The notes: generated by a model not told the origin, from the sequence alone. DNA of 60,721 nucleotides from Pascua guehoae (GCA_001600415.1 BCJX01000002.1:321191-381911), one strand, 5' to 3'. Positions 21,277 through 33,187 are shown, numbered from the stretch's first letter. A program made the numbers and translations.

Positions 21277-22591
21277 CTAGTACAGGAGGGAACGAGCGAT
21301 GAAGCGGGCCTCCTCGGATGCAACAGCACGCAGATGATCCGCATCGTACTGCGGTTCCCACCCGATCTTCCTGGCGCCGCGGCCCGAGATGTTGTTCCTG
21401 CGAGTCAGTATGACTCGTTCAAGACACCAGACTTGTTGAGCACTGACCGACCACCGATCGACGGGCGCACCCAAGACTCGTCCCGGAGGCCAAGGACGCC
21501 AACGAGCTCGTGTTGCATCCTGCCGTCTGCCTCCTGCACGGCGCCATCCAGAGCGAGGCCCTTTGCAAACTCGGTCGTGAGGACTTTCCAATCGATCACG
21601 CCGTTTTCGGCAAAGTAGATGCCAGAGGTGGGGTTGTTGTCGCCCACTGATCCCCGCAGGAGGGAGACGTAGAGCGCCGCGCAGTCGGCGATATGGCACA
21701 CGGCGTACGTCTGCGGCTCGTCGTCGGTGCCCGGGATGATGATGGGGCGGCCATAGTGCTGAATGGCCTTGACGAGACCGACGACCTGGATCGAGAGCGG
21801 GTTGCCAAACGTGCGCGACTGGCCGTAGACGATGCACGGGATGACAATGTGTGCGCTGGCATTGTGCTGCCGGGCCGCATCGAGGATTTTGCCATACGAG
21901 CGCCGGCCCTCCAATGTCAACATTCTGTAAATGGACGAGATTGGCTTGGTAAAAAGCAGCGTCCCAGATTCTAGAAAAGCTCACCAATACGGCAGGTAGC
22001 CACTCGGGCGGCCCATCGCGAATGAGCGGCGAGGTCAGCGGGTCCGCATCGTCGTACAACGTCGAGCTCGTGTCGTATCCCGCAAACGACGAGAAGAGCT
22101 TTGCGCCCCCCGTCTGGCGAGTGTCAGCGACGAGCAACGCCTGGATCGTACCGAGATGAGGCACCCGCCACTGCCCATAGCTTCAATGCACGCCACAGCA
22201 AGATCGGGCCTGAATGGCTCGGTTAGCTCGAGCACAATCTTGACTGCAGGCGTCAGCGACGACCCAGAACGCGCCCAGAAAGCAGCTAGAACACGCTGCG
22301 AAATCACCCGCGCGACGAACTGTGGTTCTCCCGGATGAACTGCTGCACCCCGGCGTGATCGCTCAGATCGAGCTTTACTGGCTTGCACCCGAGCTTCTCC
22401 AATGGCGCGACGTGCGCGTCTTTACGGTACACTGCATAGATGTCGAGCTGGGACGATAAATCGGCATTTCGGGCATCACCCAGCTGGGCGAGGATCTCGC
22501 CGCCGCTGTTGGCGTCAGTTCGTAGCTTGTGGCTTTGTGTGAGCGTTGCTCACATGTATCCTGAAGCGCCCGTGAACAAAACGTTGGGCAT
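21277..22591 (-). CDS. NAD(P)-dependent epimerase/dehydratase family protein (extended SDR)
   Basis: Six exons: 22591..22554, 22505..22321, 22243..22152, 22113..21985, 21944..21448, 21397..21277 (353 aa). The N-terminus MPNVLFTGASGYIGGEIL carries the glycine-rich nucleotide-binding motif split by the first intron. Family-like segments follow: VLELTEPFRPD, LISTGGAKLFSSFAGYDT, IVIPCIVYGQSRTFGNPLS, YAVCHIADCAALYV and GWEPQYDADHL. Such proteins act on sugars, NDP-sugars or other carbonyl compounds using NAD(P); the usual YxxxK catalytic pair is not obvious, so it may be an atypical (NmrA-like) member. The intron around 22320-22244 (GTTCGT donor) and the one at 21984-21945 are the least certain joins. 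Its place beside a sugar transporter and an aldo-keto reductase suggests a sugar role. Confidence 0.72.
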
Positions 22592-22905
22592 GTTGGCAGT
22601 CTACACACTGAGGGCTAAGAGGTGCGGTAGATGGGCCAGTATAAATACAACTGCATGGTTGAGGCGTTGATGACGTGATCCACGCACACTTGATGAGTCA
22701 CCATGGTTGTGGCCGACGGCTAGGCGAGAATGTCGTCATGACCATTAAACTCACGGGCAAGCCCGATAGCCCTCTGCGTGTTCTTGTTTCGTCCAACGCG
22801 TCGACAAACACCATTCTTGTTTGACGCCACTGCCCGCGGTACTGAAGGACGGAGGACCCTGTCCTCTTGAACTCCTAGACCTCTGCATCATCTACATACG
22901 TACAT
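22592..22905. other. Intergenic spacer
   Basis: About 315 bp: promoter of the epimerase-like gene and 3' UTR of the aldo-keto reductase. Nothing else seen. Confidence 0.5.
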
Positions 22906-24245
22906 CTACCAGATCGAGAGCTTCACGTGCTGCTCCTCGGGCGTGTCAAAGACGTTGATGGGCCACCTGGGCGAGTACTGTGAGGGAATGTTGCTGCGCA
23001 CAGTGTTGGCCTGACCCCACTTGTTGAGCGCCTCAAAGTCCTCGTCGGGCAGCTCAAAGTCCTGGAAGTTGGAGGCGATACGCTCGGGAGTGACCGACTT
23101 GGGGATGACGGCGAAGCCGTTCTAAAGGTATGTTAGGATGGGTATGGGTAGAGCGGGCCGCGGTACTCACCTTGGCACCCCAGGCGATGAGGACCTGAGC
23201 GGGGGTCTTGCCGAGCTTGTCGGCAATCTTCTTCACCTCGGGCGAGTCGAGGACACGAGGCTTGCCCGTGATGTTGTTGCCCAGAGGCGAGTAGGCCTGC
23301 ATTGGGGAAGTTGGGGAGAGCACGAGAGGAGAAATTTACGTTGCCGAGAACACAAGTGTCAGCATCTTCCAGCGTCCCAGCGTCTGGAGCCGATTTGCAC
23401 ACTCACGGTAATGACAATGCCGTTGTCCTTGGCAAACTTGAAGAGCTCGGGCTGGATGAGCTGCGGGTGCGCCTCAATCTGGTTGACGGCGGGGACGACA
23501 CCGGTAGCGTCGATGATCTTCTTGAGGGCATTGACGGGGAAGTTGGAGACACCGATAGCCTTGACCTTGTTGGTCTCCTTGGAGATGCGGACGAGCTCCT
23601 TCCAGGTGTCGACAATCGACGGGCCACCGACATCCACGGCCAGCTCGCCGTCCTCAGTCTTGGGGAAGAGGGAATCTCCCGGCTTGAAGGGGACAGGCCA
23701 GTGGATGAGGTAGAGGTCGAGGTAGGGCGTCTCGAGCTGCTTGAGAGTGAGGTCGAGGTCCTTTTCGACGTTCTCCGGGCGGTGCGAGTTGTTCCACAGC
23801 TTGCTGACAAGCGTAATCTCCTCGCGGGGCACACCCGACTGCTTGATGCCGTCGGCGACCTCGTTCTGGTTGCCGTAGACGAGAGCAGCGTCACTGAAAT
23901 CACCATCAGTCTCGATGCATCGCATCCTTTGCCACAAACGGCGTCCCTCGAAAACTCACATGTGACGGTAGCCGACGTTGAGCGCCTCCTTCACGGCAGC
24001 CTCGACCTGATAGGGTCAGTTCGTATTCTTGCCTCCTTTACACCACTCCATTGACCGAGAGAGCCGCAAAGCTCCGACTCTATGTCCCCTCTTCACGTAC
24101 CTCTCCGGGCTTGGCCTGCCACGTTCCGAACCCAATCTGTGGGAACGCAACACCGTTGTTGCTGGTCACGTCAGCCAAAGCAGCAATCGTCAAGTGTGTG
24201 AGTGAGTGTGTGTGCTTACAGCTTGAGGATGCGACCGAGAGACAT
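22906..24245 (-). CDS. Aldo-keto reductase (GCY1/glycerol dehydrogenase-like)
   Basis: Six exons: 24245..24220, 24161..24101, 24006..23960, 23893..23407, 23296..23171, 23121..22906 (320 aa). Catalytic tetrad Asp46, Tyr51, Lys76 and His109 is intact ([26 protein letters not shown]). Other family marks are [43 protein letters not shown] and the NADPH-binding [15 protein letters not shown] near the C-terminus. Enzymes of this group reduce sugar aldehydes, glyceraldehyde or ketones with NADPH in the cytosol; fungal relatives include GCY1-type glycerol dehydrogenases and xylose reductases. Next to a polyol dehydrogenase and a sugar porter, an aldose reduction step is plausible, but the substrate is not settled by sequence. 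Confidence 0.87.
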
Positions 24246-25061
24246 GTTGATGTGTGTGGATGTGTGTGGATGTGTTGTGCAAGAGACAGAGATGGGAGAA
24301 TACGTGGAAGAGAGAGAGAGAGAGTCTAATAGATGAGGGTTGCTGTTTTTGCTCTTAGGGTTGGAAACGAGGGTTGTCACGTCAGAGTTCAGAGTGGGGT
24401 GGTGACGCCATTTGCTCACCAGATTGTGGATAAACCCGTGATGCGTTTATCCGACAGATCTCCACTACTCCACTCTCCACTCTTCCACAGCCTATTTGCC
24501 GAGCAAACTGCCGCACGCCTCTCCGACTTATTTTTGCAAGACCGGGCCACTCACAGCACTCTCCCTCAACCGGACACCCGTCCACACCCGCGAATTGCCG
24601 GGTAGGTGTACACGCAAAAAAAGATAAGCCTGACAAAGCGCCATCTAACCAAAAGATGACCTATAAAAACGTGTTCATGGAGCTACCTTGCCGTAGTGGA
24701 GACGAGGGTGCATAATGGTAGTCGTTCGCGAGCAGAGGGAGGAAGAGCAAGGTGTTGATGTGGTATAGCAGAAGACTAGGGTATACATTCGCCGACGATA
24801 ACCACAAGTGTCGACGCTCCCTTACACCATCCATCGCCAAGTTCTTCATCAGGCCCACTGTTGAGGGCGATGCAAGCGGCGATAACATAGCAGTGCGGTT
24901 CGTGAGCCGAAAGAGGTTGAGGTTGGCATGTGGCAGTGGAGCGAGCATCGTCAAGGTGCTCAATGGGAACTGTCCTTCGCTGCTGACAGCTCATTTAACA
25001 TTCATCTTGCACCTCACTCTTCCACAGTTCATGTTACTACAACCTTTTCCAAACCCATCCC
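24246..25061. other. Intergenic region with short simple repeats
   Basis: About 815 bp: promoter of the aldo-keto reductase and 3' UTR of the sugar transporter. Close to the reductase start are short GTGTGTGGAT repeats (about 24251-24272) and a GAGAGA run (about 24308-24324). No gene recognised. Confidence 0.5.
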
Positions 25062-27049
25062 TTACTTCTCCCCGTCGGTGCTGGAGCGCTCGACGTGCTC
25101 GGCGGACCCAGTCCCCTTCTCGTTGTCGCCATGGGTGGCCACCGAGTGCCTCCGGGTGAACTCGTTTTGCGCATTCGGCCCGCCGTCCATCCCGATGCTC
25201 GCCCATCCGTGCTTGGTGACCTGGAGCGATCGCTTGACGACGTTGCCCTTCTCGAGGAAGAGCCAGTCGATCTCCTCAAGCGTGAGGCGTGTCGTCTCGG
25301 GGTAGCAGAAGTAGACGAGGGGCATGAAGGCAAAGCTCGTCGCCATGAAGATCAGGTACGCCTTCCACCGGAGGTTCTGGATGAGCGTCGGGGTGATCAT
25401 GACGACGAGGAAGTTCCTGTGCGTGTGAGTTGGGTCGGTTCAAGGGAGCAGGCGGACAGGCAAGTCGAAGAAGAGCTGACTGGCACACTTACCAGATCCA
25501 GTTGGCCGAGATGCCCACGGCTGTGCCCTTGGCGCGGACGTGGAGCGGCAGAATCTCGGGCACATAGACCCAAGGGATACAGTTTACCGTGCCGCCAAAG
25601 GAGAGCATGTACTGAGGTCGTCAGCAGAAGGTTGATTGAGCTTGGTAACGGTAACGCCATGCTCTGACGCCAAACTAAAGAAAGCTGGACACCACTCACA
25701 GTAAAGAAGAACGCCACTGCAGCGGAGCTTGTTGTCTTTGCGATGGCTCCGCCCTGGTCTTGGAAGCTCAAGAGGATCGCAATCATCATCATGGACAGCG
25801 CACACCCGCAGCTACCCCAGATCATGGGACCACGGCGCCCGAGCTGGTCCAGGAAGAACGTGGGCAGGAGCGAACCGATGACGAACATGAGGTTGATGCA
25901 ACCTCCGAGGATGAGCGACAGGTTTCGGGTGAGCCCAACGTTGAGCTGGAGGACACTTGTAACATAGTATCTGGGTGGTGTCAGTGTGCTATTCAAAGGC
26001 GGACACAATGATAGGAGTGAGAACTCACACGACAAGGTTGATTCCACCCATCTGGTTCATAAACTGCATGCCGTACGCGAGGAGCACGCGGCGGCCAGTC
26101 TGGACCTCGTCGCGCTTGAGGAGCTGGCTCCACTTGTACTCTCCATGTTCACGTTCGAGAGCGAGTGCTTCGAGGATCTCGCCCTGCTCCTTGACAATCT
26201 TGGCGTCCTGGGGCGAGCAGTCGTAGACATCGCATAGGATCTCGAGCGCCTCGTCATCGCGGCCATGGGCGTACATGTAGCGGGGAGACTCGGGGAGGCC
26301 GAACACGAGGTACATGACGCCAACGGCAAAGATCATCTGGCACGCAATGGGCAGACGCCATGCGATGCTGCCGCTCGTGTATGACATGCCGTAATCGAAC
26401 CAGTACGCGATAACGATACCCACACCGACAAATAGTGGCTCGGATGATACGAGACGGCCGCGCTTATCGGCCTCGCAGAGCTCAGACTGGTATGCTGGCA
26501 CTGTCGACGTCTTGTTGTCAGCTGGGACTACAGAACGTGCCAAGTTTACTCCAGCCCTGAGGGTGTGGTGCTAGCGAGCCACTCCTTGCACAAACTCCAT
26601 TACTCACCTCGATTCCAGTTCCAATGCCGGTAATGTACCGTCCCACCATCATGTGCGGCACGGTGTACGCCGTTGTCTGGAGTGTGGCGCCAACCTGCGG
26701 GTCAGTGGCGGCGCTTCAAACACTTCAACCCTTCAAACGCCACAATACTCACCAGAATAAAGCACATTGCGAGCCACATGCTCCTCCGCCGTCCCAACTT
26801 TTCACAAACGATGAACGTGAGGATACAGCCAGAAAAGCAGCCGAGGTTGTAGATTGACACAATGATGCCTTCGAGGCCGGCGCTGGGGTGGTCGAACGTG
26901 TCGAGAAAGTTTTGGTTGCCGACAATTCCGCTGAAGACGCCCTGGTCGTAACCGAAGAGAACAAACGCGAGCTGGCACGCAAACGTGATGGCCCAGCGGA
27001 GGTTGCGTCCGCGGGCAAACATCCTGTGCCGTGTGGTGAAGAAGCCCAT
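25062..27049 (-). CDS. MFS sugar/H+ symporter
   Basis: Six exons: 27049..26753, 26694..26604, 26548..26029, 25970..25700, 25611..25493, 25416..25062 (550 aa). Sugar-porter marks: FGYDQGVFSGIVG in the first membrane helix, EKLGRRRSMW between helices 2 and 3, GLPESPRYMYAHGR after helix 6, QMGGINLVVYYVTSVLQ in helix 7, DQLGRRGPM between helices 8 and 9, and PETTRLTLEEIDWLF after helix 12. A hydrophilic C-terminal tail follows. The second intron needs a GTAATG donor and a GGAG acceptor to keep frame, so the residues around GTGIE-V-INLARS are less certain. It is a plasma-membrane transporter for a hexose, pentose or polyol. It closes a run of four minus-strand metabolic genes. Confidence 0.87.
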
Positions 27050-28721
27050 TCTGGCGATCTGGTATGGGAAGGAGCTGTCGGGGTGTAAACTGGGGGTTGA
27101 GTCGAGTCGGTCGGGATAGGTTTAGTGAACTGCTATGCAGTGTCGAAATTCGCCTGGTGTGGCTCTGGGCGCAGTGACAGCGACAGTACGATTGTGGCCC
27201 AGGGTAACACTCCGCTCGATGTTATATATCGAGCTGACCACCGCCAAGAACAGTATCATTGTGACGCCGTCTCCTCTGCAGATCAACCATTCTTCCAGCC
27301 AGAGTTTCCACCCCATGGGTCCCCCCGTACCTCACCCGCCATCCCCACCATGCCTGTGAACCACCTCCGTCATGGCTGGGCCACTCTCAGCGCAGTCGGG
27401 CAAGAATAGGCCGTTGCCCACCCCGCCTGTCTCTCTCTCCCCACTAGCGTCAAGTAGTTCGCTACAGTTGGTCGCCACCCCCTGACCTCCACCTCCGCAC
27501 ACCAAGCGGTCAAAGTGGGGGGAAAATAGGAGGTTGTTGTGTTTGCTCACCCCCAGTCCCCAGGGTCCGCGCGGACGGCGCTTTTCTGGCACGGCCGAGT
27601 GCAACTGCCGGACCAATCTCCGGGCGCTAGCGAAAAGTGCCTGTTCTCTTTGTTTCTTGTTTCCCATGTCCGTGTCAGTGCCGTTCGACGGCCGCAGAGC
27701 AACGGAGGTCCGCAGGAGCGGTGGCCTAGTGTAGTGCCTTTCCGCACATGTTTCAGGTACCTCCCACCCGGCGGCGACGGGGGTGGGGAAGTGGGCACAT
27801 GTACACGCCCCCACGCCACGGTGCGGGGTTTCAGGACGGCGGCCAGCCTCGGACGCGCCGGTCCTGGCGTCGTACTGGCCATCCCCCGCAGTCAGATGTC
27901 AGCTGAGGAGGGGTGGCGCAAGCCACCTACCCGGTGGCTTCCAGGTTGTTAACGAGTTGCCCAACAGGTGCTCGTTGGCCGCTTGGGCGACACTCCGCTT
28001 CAGTCGTCGCGTATCGCTTGAGTTTGCTCCGAGGTGTACAGGTACAGTGTCGTTGGCATCTCACGGGACTGCCGGGCCGGCGGACCGCCGGGTTCCTGGA
28101 TTGTCGGCAACTAAACCCCACACGACTGCCTCCGTCGGTAATCTTGCTTGTATGCAGTGGCCAGTGGCTCGTAACGTGTCTGATGAAACTGACAATCCGC
28201 TTCTGTTTTAACAATTTAAACGTTGCAGGCAACGATCCGTGGCATTTTGAGAACAGCGACATTTGGTATAGCCGAACTGACAAACCTGCAACAGCCTACC
28301 GGCAGATAGGGCACAGACCTCTCTGCCCGCCCCCCGAGGTACCCGCCGAGCATTGAGGAGGTGACCGTGTCCAGAACATGGGTGGCATGCCTTGACTGCG
28401 GTTTGGTAAGACCAGCACAACTCTCCATGTCGGCTGAGGATAATGTCGGCCCCAAACTCGTGCGAGATGACCGCGCATAGCTCTGCAGGTCGTTTCATGG
28501 TCCCTAGTACTTGTCGGTGTGAACGCTCTCTGCCATCGCAGTCTCTCCCATCCAAGAGGTAGAAGAAGTGATCAAGTCTGGGTATGAGAGCTTTCACTAA
28601 ATCAATACGTGGCAACACCCACTACGGGGAAAAGCCCACCTTTATATATTCGTTCACTCCCAAGTTATGTCGCGTTACTGCGGCACGCCGGCCCAAGAGG
28701 TGTCTCGTTCCAGGGTCACTA

Positions 28722-28934
28722 CAGGTGCGTCCGGAAAGTCGTGAGACTGCCACTTTGAGCTCGGTCTAGTCGAAGTTGGGCATGGGCACGCTCTAGACCA
28801 GTGCAATGACACGGCAAGTGGACGCGCCATTGTTTCCTGCTTGTCGTATTCCTTATGTCCTGCGTGCCGCCCCTGTTGACCGTGGGCGTGCCCGAGCTTA
28901 ATGTGGCCGTCTCATGGCTTTTCGGACACACCTG
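28722..28934. mobile_element. MITE-like element with TA-flanked terminal inverted repeats
   Basis: A 213-bp element between two TA dinucleotides (28720-28721 and 28935-28936). Its ends are imperfect inverted repeats of about 44 bp: the left starts CAGGTGCGTCCGGAAAG and the right, read on the other strand, starts CAGGTGTGTCCGAAAAG; both go on through GTGAGAC/ATGAGAC to GAGCTCGG/AAGCTCGG. TA target duplication with such repeats is the pattern of Tc1/mariner-type elements. It is too short to code a transposase, so it is non-autonomous. No second copy was noticed in the window. Confidence 0.75.
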
Positions 28935-30661
28935 TAGAAATGGACGTTGGAGTGGCGGGTTGTTAACAGTCAGCCACTCGGAGCATCTTCTCCGGTCAGA
29001 TGAAAGACAGTTCTGTCGTTGCGAATCTTGACTCTTCTTGAGCAGAAACGAAGAAAGGCGAAAGGAAGACAATGGCGGGAAGGACCGGCCACAAGTCTCG
29101 CCCAACTACGGTTGTGTGGGTGGGTGGCCAAGGCGTTGGAAGGTTGGCGTATGTGGTCGCTCATCGCTTTCCGTTATCGCTCTTTCGACAAGTCAGTACA
29201 AATATATGTCGACGTGTCGATACCAGGGTCGCGAGCACTGGTTTAGGGGTTGTCGCCAAAGCCTGGGCAGGCCCAGTGAGCAGAGTCCACCCGGCGTGCT
29301 CCTAGCTCGTCTGGGTTATTATACGGCGGTGGTCAGTGTAAAGAGTCACGTTCAGTAGTGGGACAATGTTCACTCTGAGGTATTCAATCATAGCACTGAA
29401 AGCGATAGCTCTGACCACGATTTCTGCTCATAAGTCGTGAAGGACTGCCGGGGGATGGTCCAATGGTCTCTGGGTATTGCTCTGCTCCGAGATGCATGTA
29501 CTCCTGAAGACTACGCTTTGGAGATGGGAATCCGACAATTACATATGCGGCCGCTTACTATCTCGTCGATTGTCTACGATGGGGTAGGCAGGTGAACTGC
29601 GCTATGGCCTCCTCGTCTGTGTCTCTTGGGCTTGGCGTGATCGAAGGCTGCCTCGCCAACTTGCCTAACCAGGGCCGGTGTGTGTCCCCGTCTCACCTTG
29701 CCCAGCGCCGACGTTCCAGAGAAAGTTTAAGGGCCGGATCTGAGATGTGAGGCGCCAAGGAGGCGGTCGTGAGCCGGCAGCGCCTTTGGCGGTTTTCTTT
29801 CGCACTGATCAGCCATTCGTATTACGCTCGCCTTCCCCGCTCCGCGCGCTCCGGGGATCGAGGGCCACATCGCAGCTTGGCAGGTTGTGACTTGCGGCCT
29901 GCGGACGTGCGGATCTTGCACCGCCGACCACATCATCCACTTCTGATCCCCGGTAGTGGGGTCTCGGACCAGCTGGCCCAAGCAAACGGAGGTGGCTGAG
30001 TGTGAACGATGGCGGGTAAAGCGAACCGCTGCTGCTCATAATCCGCTGACCCGCTAGCCTGCTGATTGGGCTACCTATGCTGGTAGAGTTGGGATGTTGG
30101 AGGTTCCGTTCGAGGAGTGCACCGCAGAAGCTTCTCAGCGAGATCGCTGGATTGGCCCGTGCTTAAGCCAAGCTCTGCGGGGCTCCACTGCTAGGGCGAG
30201 CCCGAGAGGCGATGACAGGGCAGCAAGGGCCAGTGGGAGGCTGGGGAGGCTGACGCCGAGTCCGAGTTTGGCCATCAGCTGACTCGTGGACAGCTGTCTC
30301 GTTGAGCAAGCCACATCGGAGGCGGAGGTAGACTAGGAAGGAATGAGGCGAGCCAGGACTCGAAACGTAGCTCTGTCATTACTCCCTACCACTATTGCCA
30401 AGCCGCCCCTCCAGCGGACACCAAAGAGGTTTATTCATTTATTATCAAGTACAGTTATCGCCCAAGGCATGTGACTGGCGGATCTGGGCGTTAGCTCGCC
30501 AAGCTTGGTATGCTTCTGCCTTCCGATCGTGACTTGATCAGTGGCCATCAGCGGCCTTGGCGCGCTGCTCGTGACGACCCGCGGATTTGGAGGTATGTGC
30601 GTCACTTCCCTTGCCAAGCCGGCTAGGTGTGTCCATGGAGTCATGCATCGGTGGCCGTTGG

Positions 30662-30669
30662 CGTATATA
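30662..30669 (+). promoter_or_regulatory. TATA-like box of the lectin-fold gene
   Basis: GTATATAT about 130 bp before the ATG at 30797, followed by a CT-rich leader and a run of AACCC repeats. The position suits a TATA element with a leader of roughly 90-100 nt. Inference only. Confidence 0.4.
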
Positions 30670-30796
30670 TGCGAGGGTCTCCATCCTCTCCTCGTCTTCT
30701 CCACTGTCTTTGCCACTTGCACTCCTACTCAGTCATCGACTGTCCTTACCCCAAACCCAAACCCAACCCAACCCCAGCCCGCTCTACTCCCTCACA

Positions 30797-31405
30797 ATGC
30801 TCGCCGCCCTCTCCCTCGCCGTCCTCGCGGCCCTCGGCACCGCCTCGCCCGTCGCCGAGCTCGAGACCCGCCAGAACCAGAACAACTGGATCACGTGGCG
30901 TCACGGCGGTACCGGCTCGGAGGACTACCGTATCCTCGTGACGTGCGGCGGCGGGCCGTACGTCGGGCACACGAACGGCGACCAGCTCTCCCTGTGAGTC
31001 TGTCTCCCCTTGACCTTTGCTGACACCAGCGCGACCGACTACCTGAGGTACTGCTCGCCGACGTGGGCGTGGGAGGACGGCAAGCTCGTGGGCAGCTCGA
31101 TGTGTCTCGACGCGACTCTGAGTGCGTACATCATGCCGCGAATAGAATGGGCGACAGAGGCTGAGGGGGAGAGGCTGAGAGAGAGGCAGGAGGCTGATTT
31201 TACAGACCCCGGTAACGGCGTCCAGCCGCACATGTGGGAGTGCTACGACGACTACGAGACCCAGCAGTGGACGAAGCGCGCGGACGGGCTCATCGAGTGG
31301 AGCTGCTCGGGCCTCTGCCTCGACGTCACGGACGGCGACGCGCGCAAGAGGATCCAGCTCTGGGAGTGCGACCCCAACAACCCGAACCAGCAGTGGAACA
31401 TGTAA
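30797..31405 (+). CDS. Secreted protein with ricin B-type (beta-trefoil) lectin fold
   Basis: Three exons: 30797..30993, 31030..31121, 31206..31405 (162 aa). The second intron (84 nt) happens to be open in frame, so a read-through form would carry 28 extra residues. Residues 1-17 are a signal peptide (MLAALSLAVLAALGTAS), with a possible processing site around ELETR. The rest carries ricin-B marks: CLDATLNPGNGVQPHMWEC, QQWTKRADGLIEW, GLCLDVTDGDARKRIQLWEC and NQQW at the C-terminus, i.e. QxW repeats. At this length it is an isolated carbohydrate-binding domain with no attached enzyme or toxin A chain. It probably acts outside the cell, in the wall or on environmental glycans; the ligand is unknown. 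Confidence 0.83.
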
Positions 31406-32178
31406 GGTGAGAGGTGAGTCAGCGATGTCAGAGGAGGGATGAAGCTGACTTGATCGGTTAGGCCCAGTGGCCCGCGCCGCACCTCGCATAGCTGCAATGG
31501 ACAGTGCAACGTTTCTATAGGCTTGTAACGACGTGAAATGGACAATAGGTGGAATGTGTTACAACCCAGCGAGGAGGAGGTTCCCGACAAACAGAACAAG
31601 GACCTGTGTTTTCACTGAGCGGCGACCGTGATCCCTCCCCCGGCTCGCACAGCACCTCCAGGTGCTGGAACATGGATCTGGTCCGTGACACAGGCAGTTG
31701 AATTCTCCAGGTCAAAGATACTCTTTCCACATCACTCACACGACAATGTGCATCTCGCACTCGTCTTCCGCACGTCTCCGCCCGGCGCCGCTCACACCAA
31801 CATCTTTCGCTTTCAGTCGGTATTATGAGCTACTGTCCAGCTTGTGTTCCGTTGTTCAAAGATGAATTCTTCCGGGCGCGTTGTGAGGAGACGGCTGACC
31901 ACGTTACGCTATCGACCACGATACCTGCTTTGATGATGGTCCTTCATGGTGCACCTGCCGGCCGTGTTCGGGCGGCGTTTACGAAAACGAATGCGCCCTT
32001 GCACCATTGACAGACTGTTGATTTCGGCAACGAGTCGACCGGCGTGGACACATGGAGATGGGGGACGCGGAGATGCTCGAGAATCGTTATCACTACACCC
32101 CCACGCAAACTTGCCATCAATATTGTCACCTTTCCGACCCCACGGAACTCACCCGCGTGGGCAACCCCCAACACCGTG
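31406..32178. other. Intergenic spacer
   Basis: About 770 bp between the lectin-fold gene and tRNA-Met. Short open frames only; nothing recognised. Confidence 0.5.
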
Positions 32179-32279
32179 GTCTGAATAGTCTAGTCGGTTA
32201 GGGCGTGGGTCTCATACGCTGTATGAGTCTCGAACGAGACAGCGATCCCAAAACCCGAGTTCGATTCTCGGTTCGGACA
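32179..32279 (+). tRNA. tRNA-Met(CAT), elongator type, with hairpin intron
   Basis: Acceptor GTCTGAA (32179-32185) pairs with TTCGGAC (32272-32278, one T-G); anticodon stem TGGGT/TCCCA has the T31-T39 mismatch also present in yeast elongator tRNA-Met; T arm CCGAG-TTCGATT-CTCGG. Anticodon CAT at 32213-32215. The T loop TTCGATT marks it as elongator rather than initiator. The 28-nt intron (32217-32244) begins CGCTGTATG and ends ACAGCG, so it can fold on itself (CGCTGT/ACAGCG outside, GTCTCG/CGAGAC inside); it contains ATG, complementary to the anticodon. Confidence 0.93.
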
Positions 32280-33187
32280 ACCTTTTGCCCTCTGGATCTT
32301 CCTCCTTGAGCCAGTGGCCTTTGGAGGGTTGGGGTGAAAGTATAGAGGAATCCATGTTTGGGAATAGGGGTTCTGTGGGTGTCTGGAAGTGGAGGATTGG
32401 TAAGAATGGTGACGTTTGTTGTCGACGCGTCTCATCGTCTGATCGTCTGGTTGTTGTGCATTCGTCCTGTCGGTGCCTGCCGAAAGCCGGACTCCGAAAG
32501 ACGGCGCGCGTGACGCGGCCCGCCCCATCCCCGGCCAGGAACCGTCATGTGATGCCTGCGAAGATCCCGATGCATGCCACGCTAGAACACTAGCTAGTAT
32601 AGCTGCTGTAGCTAGCTGGCCAACCCGAACGCGAAAGAATTGTCCCGTGGCGCATAATGGCCAGATCGCGCTTCCCACACATACCGCCTATAGCCTAGTG
32701 TACTAGTGCACTTAAGCGAGCGGGCATTTGTTGCGTTGGGGCAGTTGGCGCCATGGACACCGGTGTTCCAGGCGCTCGTTTTTCCCCGAGATAGAGCACG
32801 CCATGGTCTTGTTGCTCAAATGGATCGCCGATTGGGCGGAGGGGTTGGTTGTGGATGGATGCCGCGGCGGTCAGCTCAACCCCCCCCCCCCCCCCAGGTT
32901 CTCCCTCACAGCATCGCATTTAGACACTCTGGGCGTCGTCATACATGGAGAGTTGTCAGCTGAGAATAGCACGACACAGAAATGTGAGCTGCAGGTTACT
33001 GAGTTGCTCCATCAGATCGCAGTAGAACATCGCAACGAGCTTGGCTCAGTACGATTTGTTCAGTGGTATTGGTCGTAGGGACGAAGCTTCTGTTTACGCA
33101 TTCTGCATTGGTACACCATTACAAAACCCAGACCGACCCCGCCGCCTACCTAACCACCCTGTTTCTTTCCCCCCCGTGACGCTCCGC
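32280..33187. other. Intergenic spacer with a C-run
   Basis: About 900 bp between tRNA-Met and the permease gene. A homopolymer of about 15 C lies at 32881-32895. No gene recognised; long open frames here continue antisense into the permease. Confidence 0.5.

Larger units (their letters stand above)
27050..30796. other. Long gene-poor region
   Basis: About 3.7 kb with no convincing gene on either strand; open frames are short, overlapping and of no recognisable family. It holds one short inverted-repeat element (28722-28934, entered separately) and the promoter of the lectin-fold gene at its right end. No tRNA-like fold recognised. Confidence 0.5.

Noticed and set aside
31122..31205. Read-through form of the lectin-fold gene keeping the second intron (open in frame)
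   Set aside because: Splicing joins two halves of the ricin-B motif (LDATL to NPGNG) perfectly; the retained segment interrupts it.
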